A stretch of DNA of 6,088 bases from an uncultured bacterium (GTDB taxonomy: Bacteria > Desulfobacterota > Desulfobulbia > Desulfobulbales > Desulfobulbaceae), in the NCBI GenBank assembly GCA_903842475.1, contig CAIMMA010000306.1:1-6088 (forward strand), read 5' to 3'. Shown piece by piece: positions 1 to 5,156 of this stretch. A program made the position numbers and the translations under genes. The notes beneath the pieces were generated by a model. That model was not told the origin of the DNA and searched no databases. It saw nothing but the letters and a program-made list of their open reading frames with translations. How positions within the stretch are numbered: the stretch's first letter is position 1; each line of letters starts with the position of its first letter.

Positions 1-413
1 AGGTAGGCGTAGGCCATGCCGAGTGAGGCGCTGCGGAGAATGCCGATCTTGTCAAGGGCGATCAGGATTTCCACCCCGACAAAGGCCCCGACCGCGAAGA
101 TCTCGCTGTGGGCGAAATTGATGAATTCAAGCACGCCGTAGACCATGGTGTAGCCCAGGGCGATGGCGGCATAGACGAACCCGATGGTCAGGCCGTCGAT
201 GACCACCTGGGGCAGGTTGACCAGGGTGTAGGTATACAGGGAGACCTGCAACCGGTGCTGCAGGTGCCGGCCAACCTCGGTCGGTTCCAGCAAGAGGGAC
301 AGGACCAGGACAATCGCGGACAGGACAAGCGTGCTGCCGAATGAGAACAGCAGCAACTGGCCCAGCGGGCGCAACAACTCGCGGATATTGACGGCACCAA
401 GCAATGGTCGCAT
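1..413 (-). CDS. livH: Branched-chain amino acid ABC transporter permease, LivH family (N-terminal part, cut by window edge)
   Basis: This is an inner-membrane permease subunit of a LIV-type (HAAT) ABC importer, which would move Leu/Ile/Val or related substrates delivered by the binding protein encoded just upstream. Only the first 137 residues are in the window; no stop is reached. The family signature lies at residues 74-111: GLTIGFVYAAIALGYTMVYG is followed by INFAHSEIFAVGAF, matching the conserved LivH N-terminal core, with Ser103 where many members have Gly (FAHG). Before this core are about 65 extra residues, with an additional hydrophobic segment at about 20-42, compared with the short N-terminus of E. 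coli LivH. The ATG at 413 has an AGGGAG ribosome site (419-424) 5 nt upstream. It follows the binding-protein gene after a 71-nt gap that carries a hairpin. The remaining liv genes (livM, livG, livF) would be expected to the left, outside the window. The family is clear from the sequence; the substrate is inferred. Confidence 0.9.
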   Translation of the reverse strand, partial: MRPLLGAVNIRELLRPLGQLLLFSFGSTLVLSAIVLVLSLLLEPTEVGRHLQHRLQVSLYTYTLVNLPQVVIDGLTIGFVYAAIALGYTMVYGVLEFINFAHSEIFAVGAFVGVEILIALDKIGILRSASLGMAYAY

Positions 414-434
414 AAGGGCTCCCTGCAGAAATAA

Positions 435-465
435 CCTCCGGCCCGCTGTACCCGGGGGCCGGAGG
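435..465 (-). promoter_or_regulatory. Intercistronic hairpin between livK-like and livH-like genes
   Basis: A perfect 10-bp GC-rich inverted repeat (435-444 pairs with 456-465; loop 445-455) lies between the binding-protein stop and the permease start. On the minus-strand RNA it is followed by a short U-rich stretch (UUAUUU), not a full U-tract. Such hairpins often act as partial terminators or 3'-end stabilisers, letting the binding protein be made in excess over the permeases. That role is inferred. Confidence 0.6.
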
Positions 466-484
466 CAACGAACTTGAGGAAGCC

Positions 485-1687
485 TTATTGCGGAGGAGCG
501 AGCTTGAGGGTCTCCACCACCGAGTTTTCACTCCATTTGGCGGGATCCGGCGATTTAACCTTGATGACGAAATACTGGGCCATGATCGGGTCGCCGATGG
601 CATTGAAGGTGAACGTGCCGGTGATGCCGACAAAATCTTTTAATGCGCGGATGGCCTTGGCAACCGCCGTGCGGTTGGGCACGCCTTGGGCATCGGCCTT
701 GGCGGCATCTTCAATGGCCTTGAGGCAGATCGCCATGCAGTCATAGCCCTGGGCGGCGTAGGGTTGGGGATCGGCATTGTATTTTGCCTTGAAATCCTTG
801 ATGAATTTGGCGGTTCCCGGGTACACCGAGGCGGGCCCGGAAACGGTGGAATAGTAGGTGCCTTTGCCGTCGAGCAGGGCTTGGCCGGCTATTTTGGTGG
901 CATCGGAACTATCGAATCCGTCGTCGCTCATGAACAGGCCCTCGTAGCCGCGTTCCCGGGCTTGCTTGAACAGGACCGCGCCTTGAAAGGTCATACCGCC
1001 GAAGAAGACCATGTCGGGATTGCCTGCGATCACCGGGCTGAGCAGGGCGTCGAAATTCGCCTTTTCTTCGGTGCCTTCAAAGCCCAGGACCTTCAGTCCT
1101 TTTTCTTCGGCGCGTTTTTTGAAGAATTCGGCAATGCCCTGGCCATAGGCGGTTTTGTCATGGACCACGAAGACGCTCTTGATTCCATGACCGGCGGCGA
1201 AGTCGGCGCCGACCACGCCCTGGACATCGTCGCGGCCGACGATGCGGTTGATCTCCGCATAGCCGCGGGTGGTCACCTTCGGGTTGGTGTTGGCGGGCGA
1301 GACATTGGCCAGCCCCGAAGTGTGATACACCTCGGACGAGGGGATCTGCACCCCGGAATTGTAGTGGCCGATCACCGCGAGGATGGCGGGGTCGGAAACG
1401 ATGCGTTTGGCATTGGCCACCCCGGTGTCGGGGTTGGCCTGATCATCGAAGGGGGCAAGGTCGACTTTGATGCCCAGGTCCGCCAGCGGTTTCCCCAGTT
1501 GCTCCAGCGCCAGTTCGGCGCCGCGTTTGATGTCAACCCCCACCACGGACTGGTCGCCGGAGAGCGGCGATTGGGTGGCTATTTTGATGGATTGGGCTGG
1601 AGCGGCAGTCGCCGAATGGGCGCCAAGGGCAAGCGCCAGGCCGGCGACCGCCAGCAGTGAGCCAAGAGAGCACAACGGTTTCAGCAT
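485..1687 (-). CDS. livK: Periplasmic branched-chain amino acid binding protein (LivK/LivJ-like, Peripla_BP_6)
   Basis: This is a type I periplasmic substrate-binding protein of 400 residues. It would capture branched-chain amino acids (or a related amino acid) and deliver them to the LivH-family permease encoded next. The N-terminus is a Sec signal peptide: a Lys at residue 3, a Leu/Ala-rich core at about 8-23 and a likely cleavage after Ala28 (ATA). No lipobox is present, so it should be soluble. The mature protein starts IKIATQSPLSG (residues 34-44), the typical first strand and loop of the family. Residues 105-136 carry the conserved VIGHYNSG and SPANTNP elements that line the ligand cleft in LIV-binding proteins. 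An upstream in-frame ATG at 1831 would add 48 residues in front of the signal peptide. I reject it because the ATG at 1687 is followed directly by the signal peptide and has an excellent AAGGAGG (1695-1701) 7 nt upstream. Fold and family are clear; exact substrate is not. Confidence 0.92.
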   Translation of the reverse strand: MLKPLCSLGSLLAVAGLALALGAHSATAAPAQSIKIATQSPLSGDQSVVGVDIKRGAELALEQLGKPLADLGIKVDLAPFDDQANPDTGVANAKRIVSDPAILAVIGHYNSGVQIPSSEVYHTSGLANVSPANTNPKVTTRGYAEINRIVGRDDVQGVVGADFAAGHGIKSVFVVHDKTAYGQGIAEFFKKRAEEKGLKVLGFEGTEEKANFDALLSPVIAGNPDMVFFGGMTFQGAVLFKQARERGYEGLFMSDDGFDSSDATKIAGQALLDGKGTYYSTVSGPASVYPGTAKFIKDFKAKYNADPQPYAAQGYDCMAICLKAIEDAAKADAQGVPNRTAVAKAIRALKDFVGITGTFTFNAIGDPIMAQYFVIKVKSPDPAKWSENSVVETLKLAPPQ

Positions 1688-1746
1688 TTGTTTTCCTCCT
1701 TCAATATGGGCGAGCGGAGATGGGGCTTGCGTATCGTTGGTCGCAC

Positions 1747-1776
1747 CCTTCGGCCGGCGGCGAAACCGACCGAAGG
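1747..1776 (-). promoter_or_regulatory. Hairpin in the livK leader
   Basis: An 11-bp stem (1747-1757 with 1766-1776, loop 1758-1765) lies about 60 nt upstream of the livK start. In minus-strand RNA every position pairs, one of them as a U-G wobble. In plus-strand RNA the same position would be a C/A mismatch. This points to a structure used in the livK transcript, but no U-tract follows and its function is unknown. Confidence 0.45.
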
Positions 1777-1857
1777 TAGGGCATAATTGGCATACTTGAA
1801 AAAAAGATGCCAGGACTTTGTTGCCTGCCAAAAGAAAAAAATGGAGGGTTTTTCTAC

Positions 1858-1875
1858 GTGGTATCCGTGGTATCC
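1858..1875. repeat. Tandem 9-bp direct repeat
   Basis: GTGGTATCC occurs twice back to back without a mismatch. It lies in the intergenic region between the cyd operon terminator and livK. It may be a replication-slippage product or a small protein-binding site; nothing else in the window shares it. Confidence 0.5.
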
Positions 1876-1943
1876 GGCAGCAGGGTACTCCTACGCTGTT
1901 ACCCCCGGATCGCGCCGGTGGCCGACAAGTACCGGCTGCAATA

Positions 1944-1975
1944 CCGGCGCCCTGGCGGTTTGACCAGGGCGCCGG
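1944..1975 (-). terminator. GC-rich hairpin, probable end of the cyd operon transcript
   Basis: A perfect 12-bp stem (CCGGCGCCCTGG at 1944-1955 with its complement at 1964-1975; 8-base loop) starts about 34 nt after the stop of the small gene that ends the cyd operon. The sequence following it on the minus strand is not a clear U-tract, so it may be an RNA-stabilising 3' end or a Rho-assisted terminator instead of a classical intrinsic one. A second segment, GCGCCGGT at 1912-1919, is complementary to 1943-1950 and could form a competing stem. Confidence 0.55.
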
Positions 1976-2008
1976 GTGTTATCGGGTGCTCGTGCTTTGA
2001 TTGGCGGT

Positions 2009-2101
2009 TCAATACAGCTCGAGTTTCTTCAGCAGATGCACGGCCGCCACATAGGACGCCGCCAGCAGAACCACCCAGGTAATCAATAAGACAATGCTCA
2101 T
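2009..2101 (-). CDS. Small single-pass membrane protein after cydB, candidate CydX/CydS-like subunit
   Basis: A 30-residue ORF, too short for routine gene calling. It starts MSIVLLITWVVLL, has one hydrophobic helix at about residues 3-22 (with Trp9 and Tyr17) and ends in a short charged amphipathic tail, HLLKKLELY. Its ATG at 2101 has a strong AGGAG ribosome site (2108-2112) with 6-nt spacing, which supports real translation. It lies 85 nt downstream of cydB on the same strand and before the probable operon terminator. Cytochrome bd oxidases in several lineages need a single-helix peptide of about 30-40 residues (CydX in proteobacteria, CydS in Geobacillus), usually encoded directly after cydB. 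Size, topology and position fit that role. I do not see clear sequence similarity to E. coli CydX, so the functional call is inference from context. Confidence 0.75.
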   Translation of the reverse strand: MSIVLLITWVVLLAASYVAAVHLLKKLELY

Positions 2102-2106
2102 GGTTT

Positions 2107-2112
2107 TCTCCT
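2107..2112 (-). promoter_or_regulatory. Ribosome binding site of the 30-residue ORF
   Basis: AGGAGA on the minus strand, 5-6 nt before the ATG at 2101. It is as good as the sites of the neighbouring large genes and is the main evidence that the short ORF is translated. Confidence 0.75.
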
Positions 2113-2134
2113 GATCTGAAAGGGAAAAGTGCGT

Positions 2135-2158
2135 CCGGGGAGGAAAGCGCCTCCCCGG
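2135..2158 (-). promoter_or_regulatory. Intercistronic hairpin between cydB and the small membrane protein gene
   Basis: A perfect 9-bp stem (CCGGGGAGG at 2135-2143 with CCTCCCCGG at 2150-2158, 6-base loop) starts 28 nt after the cydB stop. A few bases later the minus-strand RNA has pyrimidine runs (UUUUCCCUUU). It could partially terminate transcription, or protect the cydAB message after processing, and so set the level of the small gene. The CCCCGG segment at 2153-2158 can also pair with CCGGGG at 2176-2181 near the cydB stop, giving an alternative structure. Confidence 0.55.
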
Positions 2159-2186
2159 TCGAAACGGTCGGTTGTCCGGGGCCGAC

Positions 2187-3338
2187 TCAGTAGGCGGCCC
2201 GGTCGCCGGTATCCTCGATCTTCAGCTTGTTTCGGTTCATGAGCCACCAGACGTAGGCGACATAGGCGAGCACAAAGGGAATGCCCAGGGCTACATAGGT
2301 CATGACCTTGAGGGTATAGGGGCTCGAGGAGGCATTGTAGATGGTCAGGCTGGACTGCAGATCAACCTTGGAGGGGTAGAAGGCGGTCATATTGTAGGCC
2401 GGCAGCAGCAGCACGGTCAATCCGACCAGCACCGTCCCCAGACCGCCAGACCAGATGCCTTTGGTTTCTTCGGTTTTAGCGGTACTCCATACCCCGGCAA
2501 CCACCAGGGTCAGGCCCGCCGCCAGGAGTGCGATCAGCCAGGGGTTGGCCACCAGATTGCGCAGATATTTGAAGCTGACGATTTCGATGGTGCCCTGGGT
2601 ATCGACAATCCCGAATCCCGGCATCATCAGCAGCGAGCCGAGGATGAGGGTGAGAAAGGGCAGGGAACAGAGGAAATTCTGCCAGCAGGCGCGGCGCAGG
2701 CGAGGCGCCATCTCGGGGATTTCGCCGAGTTCGAGGTTGTTGATCAGGTACATGGCCCCGAGCGTCCTGGCGTTGAACACCAGAAACAGGCCCATGGCGA
2801 TGTTGAAGAGACTGGAGACCGAGGGACTCAAGGCCGCCTCCAAGCCGCGGAGGGGATGGGTCCAGGTGACGAAGTTCTGGGTGCTCAACTGAAAATGGCT
2901 GCCGGTGAAAAAGGTACCGACCGCCGCGCCAATCAGCAGGATGCCGATCGTCCCGTTGATGAGCAGAAACCCTTCGTACACCAGGCTGCTGTAGAGGTTC
3001 CACTGTTTTTTGCGGTACTCGTAGCCGACCGGTTGGAGGATGAAGGTAAAGAGAATAAGGATCCACACCCAGTAGGCGCCACCGAACGAGGTGGAGTAGA
3101 ATTTGGGAAACGAGGCGAACAGGGCGCCGCCAAAGAGTACCAGGGTGGTGAAGGTCAACTCCCATTTGCGGCCGAGCGAATTGATCACCAGGTCTTTTTC
3201 GGTCGGGGTTTTGGCCACCTGCCAGAGCAGGCTTTGACCGCCCTGGACAAAGGTGAGGAAGAGAAACAGGGCGCCGACCACCGAACAGAGCAACCACCAG
3301 AGATGCTGCAGCGTGGCGTAATCAAGTTTTTCGATCAT
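2187..3338 (-). CDS. cydB: Cytochrome bd quinol oxidase subunit II (CydB), Bacteroidetes-type
   Basis: This is subunit II of the membrane-bound cytochrome bd quinol:O2 oxidoreductase, which stabilises the haem-bearing subunit I. It has 383 residues, close to E. coli CydB (379), and multiple hydrophobic helices throughout. Where E. coli CydB has DGFDMG near the N-terminus, this protein has FVQGGQSLL (residues 30-38). It continues with VINSLGRKWELTFTTLVLFG and a FYSTSFGGAYWVW element (80-92). As I recall the family, that pattern is typical of the CydB branch found in Bacteroidetes and some Desulfobacterota. The ATG at 3338 is 1 nt after the cydA stop. Its GGAGG ribosome site (3348-3352) lies inside the last Glu codons of cydA, so translation of the two subunits should be coupled. 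Long ORFs on the opposite strand are shadows. The identity is secure; only the subfamily placement is from memory. Confidence 0.95.
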   Translation of the reverse strand: MIEKLDYATLQHLWWLLCSVVGALFLFLTFVQGGQSLLWQVAKTPTEKDLVINSLGRKWELTFTTLVLFGGALFASFPKFYSTSFGGAYWVWILILFTFILQPVGYEYRKKQWNLYSSLVYEGFLLINGTIGILLIGAAVGTFFTGSHFQLSTQNFVTWTHPLRGLEAALSPSVSSLFNIAMGLFLVFNARTLGAMYLINNLELGEIPEMAPRLRRACWQNFLCSLPFLTLILGSLLMMPGFGIVDTQGTIEIVSFKYLRNLVANPWLIALLAAGLTLVVAGVWSTAKTEETKGIWSGGLGTVLVGLTVLLLPAYNMTAFYPSKVDLQSSLTIYNASSSPYTLKVMTYVALGIPFVLAYVAYVWWLMNRNKLKIEDTGDRAAY

Positions 3339-3339
3339 T

Positions 3340-4878
3340 TTAATTTTCCTCCGGTCCGATGCTGATCTGTTTGGTCATAATGCTGATCTCGGCGATAAGC
3401 AGCAGGGTGAACAGCGCAAGAAACATGAAAAAAGTGGCCTGCACCGTACCGGTGGTCAGGTTGGTCCTGGCCACGGAAACCGGCAGCAGGCCCTGAATGG
3501 CCCAAGGTTGGCGGCCCACCTCAGCCACCACCCAGCCGGCCTGGGTGGCGACGATGCCCAGCAGGTAGGTGATGGTGCCCAGTCCCAGCAGCCATTTCTT
3601 TTCCACCAGCGTCCCTTTCAGGGAGAAATAGAGATAACTGATGAAAATCAGCGGGAACAGGGTGCCGAGGAGTACCATGACGTGGAAGGCGTTGAACGAA
3701 AGGGCCACCGGCGGCACCGCCTCTTCGGGTTTCTGCAGATAGCCGTACCCGAGGAATTCCTTGTATTCGTTGAAGGTTGCAAGATGGGTGGCCGCCGCGT
3801 CTTTATCACCGGCTTTCTTGGCCTTTTTATAGGCATCCAGGCTGGCGACCGCCTTTTTGCCCCGCTCCATCTTCTGGGCGGATCCGAGGATATTGTGCTC
3901 GGCGTTGCCATACACCAGATCCTTCATGCCCGGAACAAAGGAATTGAAGGAGCGGTTGGCCATCAGCGACAGCAGGCCGGGGATATGGAGATTGTAGCCC
4001 ACAAAGGGTTCCTGGGTATCGTAGACTTTTTTGTCGCGGTTGACGATGCCAAAGGCCACCAGGCCGGCGTTGCTCTTGCCGTCGTACAGTCCTTCGAAGG
4101 CCGCCAGTTTCATCGGCTGCACCTTGGCGATTTCATAGGCCGACTCGTCGCCATTGAAGATGGTGAAGACCGAGGCCAGCAGGCCAAAGGTGGCAGCTAC
4201 AACGATGGAGCGTTTGGCCATGACCAGATGCCGTCCGCGCAACAGGTACCACGACGAGATCGACAGGACAAACAGTGCGGCGATCATCATGGAACTGCTG
4301 GTGGCATGGACGAATTTATTGACCGCATAGGGCGAGAAGGCGACCTCATAGAAATTCTGCATCTCGAAGCGGGCGGTATCGGGGTTGAAGGCCTGGCCGA
4401 CCGGGTGCTGCATCCAGGCATTCGCGACCAGAATCCACACCGCCGACAGATTGGAGCCGACCGCCACCATCCAGGTGGAAAAGAGGTGAAAACCTTTGGA
4501 AACCCGGTTCCAGCCGAAAAACATGACGGCAAAGAAGGTGGCTTCCAGGAAAAAAGCGAAGATGCCTTCGATGGCCAGGGGGGCGCCGAAGATATCGCCG
4601 ACCATCCAGGAGTAATTCGACCAGTTGGTGCCGAATTCAAATTCTAAAATGATGCCGGTGGCCACTCCGATGGCGAAGTTGATCCCAAAGAGTTTCATCC
4701 AGAACTTGGTGAGCCGTTTCCATTCCTCGTTCCCGGTTTTGACATAGATGGTGTGGTAAAACGCGATAATCCATGAAATCCCCAGGGTGAGCGGCACAAA
4801 TAGCCAGTGGTACATGGCCGTCAGGGCAAATTGCCCCCTGGCCCAGTTGACCATGCTCAGGTCAAGGTTTTCGATCAT
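3340..4878 (-). CDS. cydA: Cytochrome bd quinol oxidase subunit I (CydA)
   Basis: This is the catalytic subunit of cytochrome bd: it oxidises quinol and reduces O2 to water at haems b558, b595 and d without pumping protons. It has 512 residues from the chosen start. By alignment from memory with E. coli CydA, the key residues are visible. His24 in MYHWLFVPLTLG is the b595 ligand. His191 in KFVHATSSS and Met401 in FHVM are the b558 ligands. Glu104 and Glu112 lie in LAIEGIFAFFLEAT. Lys257 and Glu262 in QPMKLAAFEG lie in the quinol-binding Q loop, and GRQPW is at 455-459. The residue two before Met401 is His399, where E. coli has Arg391. The Q-loop region (about 245-390) carries a Lys/Ala-rich, probably helical stretch at 335-375. 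Two ATGs compete. The one at 4884 overlaps the preceding stop and has only 1 nt between it and the ribosome site; the one at 4878 has 7 nt, so I prefer it. Confidence 0.95.
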   Translation of the reverse strand: MIENLDLSMVNWARGQFALTAMYHWLFVPLTLGISWIIAFYHTIYVKTGNEEWKRLTKFWMKLFGINFAIGVATGIILEFEFGTNWSNYSWMVGDIFGAPLAIEGIFAFFLEATFFAVMFFGWNRVSKGFHLFSTWMVAVGSNLSAVWILVANAWMQHPVGQAFNPDTARFEMQNFYEVAFSPYAVNKFVHATSSSMMIAALFVLSISSWYLLRGRHLVMAKRSIVVAATFGLLASVFTIFNGDESAYEIAKVQPMKLAAFEGLYDGKSNAGLVAFGIVNRDKKVYDTQEPFVGYNLHIPGLLSLMANRSFNSFVPGMKDLVYGNAEHNILGSAQKMERGKKAVASLDAYKKAKKAGDKDAAATHLATFNEYKEFLGYGYLQKPEEAVPPVALSFNAFHVMVLLGTLFPLIFISYLYFSLKGTLVEKKWLLGLGTITYLLGIVATQAGWVVAEVGRQPWAIQGLLPVSVARTNLTTGTVQATFFMFLALFTLLLIAEISIMTKQISIGPEEN

Positions 4879-4880
4879 AA

Positions 4881-5147
4881 TCATTCTCCTTGTACGGGTT
4901 TGGTATAACCTTGGGCCGGATGGGTCAGTTGGTCGATCACATACTCGGCCCGTTGCGAATCGGTTGAAAACTTGGTAGCCAGGAAATCAGGAAAAAAGAA
5001 AAATTTCAAGACTGCAAACATAATAAACAGTTTGAGGAAGATAATTTTCCACAGGGTCCGGCCCAGGGTCATCTGCCGGAAGCCGTCACGGTAGAAACAA
5101 TAGATTCGGGTGAGGAGGCTCGGTTGGTGGTTGGTATTGTTTTCCAT
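4881..5147 (-). CDS. DUF4492 family small membrane protein, cytochrome bd-associated
   Basis: An 88-residue protein that I recognise as a DUF4492 member from the core at residues 19-56: YRDGFRQMTLGRTLW, then KIIFLKLFIMF, then VLKFFFFPDFL. One hydrophobic helix spans about 33-53, preceded by a basic, probably cytoplasmic, N-terminal part (Arg14, Arg20, Arg24, Arg30, Lys34). The C-terminal 30 residues are polar. DUF4492 genes are known to sit directly before cydA in Bacteroidetes and Epsilonproteobacteria, but their function is not established; an assembly or accessory role for cytochrome bd is the natural inference. The stop codon overlaps the distal cydA ATG, and the end of the gene encodes the cydA ribosome site (AAGGAG read as Gln-Gly-Glu). 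The start at 5147 has no purine-rich ribosome site and lies 9 nt after the stop of the regulator gene, so it probably depends on translational coupling or re-initiation. Confidence 0.85.
   Translation of the reverse strand: MENNTNHQPSLLTRIYCFYRDGFRQMTLGRTLWKIIFLKLFIMFAVLKFFFFPDFLATKFSTDSQRAEYVIDQLTHPAQGYTKPVQGE
4886..4891 (-). promoter_or_regulatory. cydA ribosome binding site that decides between two ATGs
   Basis: AAGGAG on the minus strand, inside the end of the DUF4492 gene. Spacing is 1 nt to the ATG at 4884 and 7 nt to the ATG at 4878, so the second ATG (protein beginning MIENLDLS) is the likely start. Confidence 0.7.
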
Positions 5148-5156
5148 GGGGATCGG

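Larger units (their letters stand above)
1688..2008. other. Non-coding intergenic region between the cyd operon and livK
   Basis: About 320 bases without a convincing gene on either strand. It contains a 12-bp hairpin (1944-1975), a second hairpin in the livK leader (1747-1776), a tandem 9-bp repeat (1858-1875), a direct repeat GGCATA-ATT-GGCATA (1780-1794) and two 7-base A-tracts (1799-1805 and 1835-1841), which are T-tracts on the minus strand. The T-tract at 1799-1805 follows a weak CAGG/CCTG stem (1811-1814 with 1824-1827), a possible poor terminator. I could not find a convincing sigma70 or sigma54 promoter for livK. Confidence 0.7.

Noticed and set aside
686..1660. 324-codon open frame on the plus strand opposite livK
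   Set aside because: Gly/His/Asp-rich antisense shadow of the binding protein gene.
1797..1814. Sigma54-type promoter (TGGCAT...TTC) for livK on the minus strand
   Set aside because: The -24 half is acceptable, but the -12 element lacks the required GC; the match is mostly a T-tract.
1688..1831. 48-residue N-terminal extension of the livK-like protein
   Set aside because: It would bury the signal peptide inside the protein. The ATG at 1687 has the better ribosome site.
1807..2082. 91-codon plus-strand ORF in the intergenic region
   Set aside because: It spans the 12-bp hairpin and runs antisense through the small membrane protein gene. The translation is Arg/Pro-rich without domain-like pattern, and no ribosome site precedes it.
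2172..3365. 397-codon open frame on the plus strand opposite cydB
   Set aside because: Low-complexity Gly/Gln/Glu/His-rich translation with no family resemblance. It is the antisense shadow of cydB, caused by codon bias.
3508..4647. 379-codon open frame on the plus strand opposite cydA
   Set aside because: Same antisense pattern; cydA on the other strand has all catalytic residues and a ribosome site.
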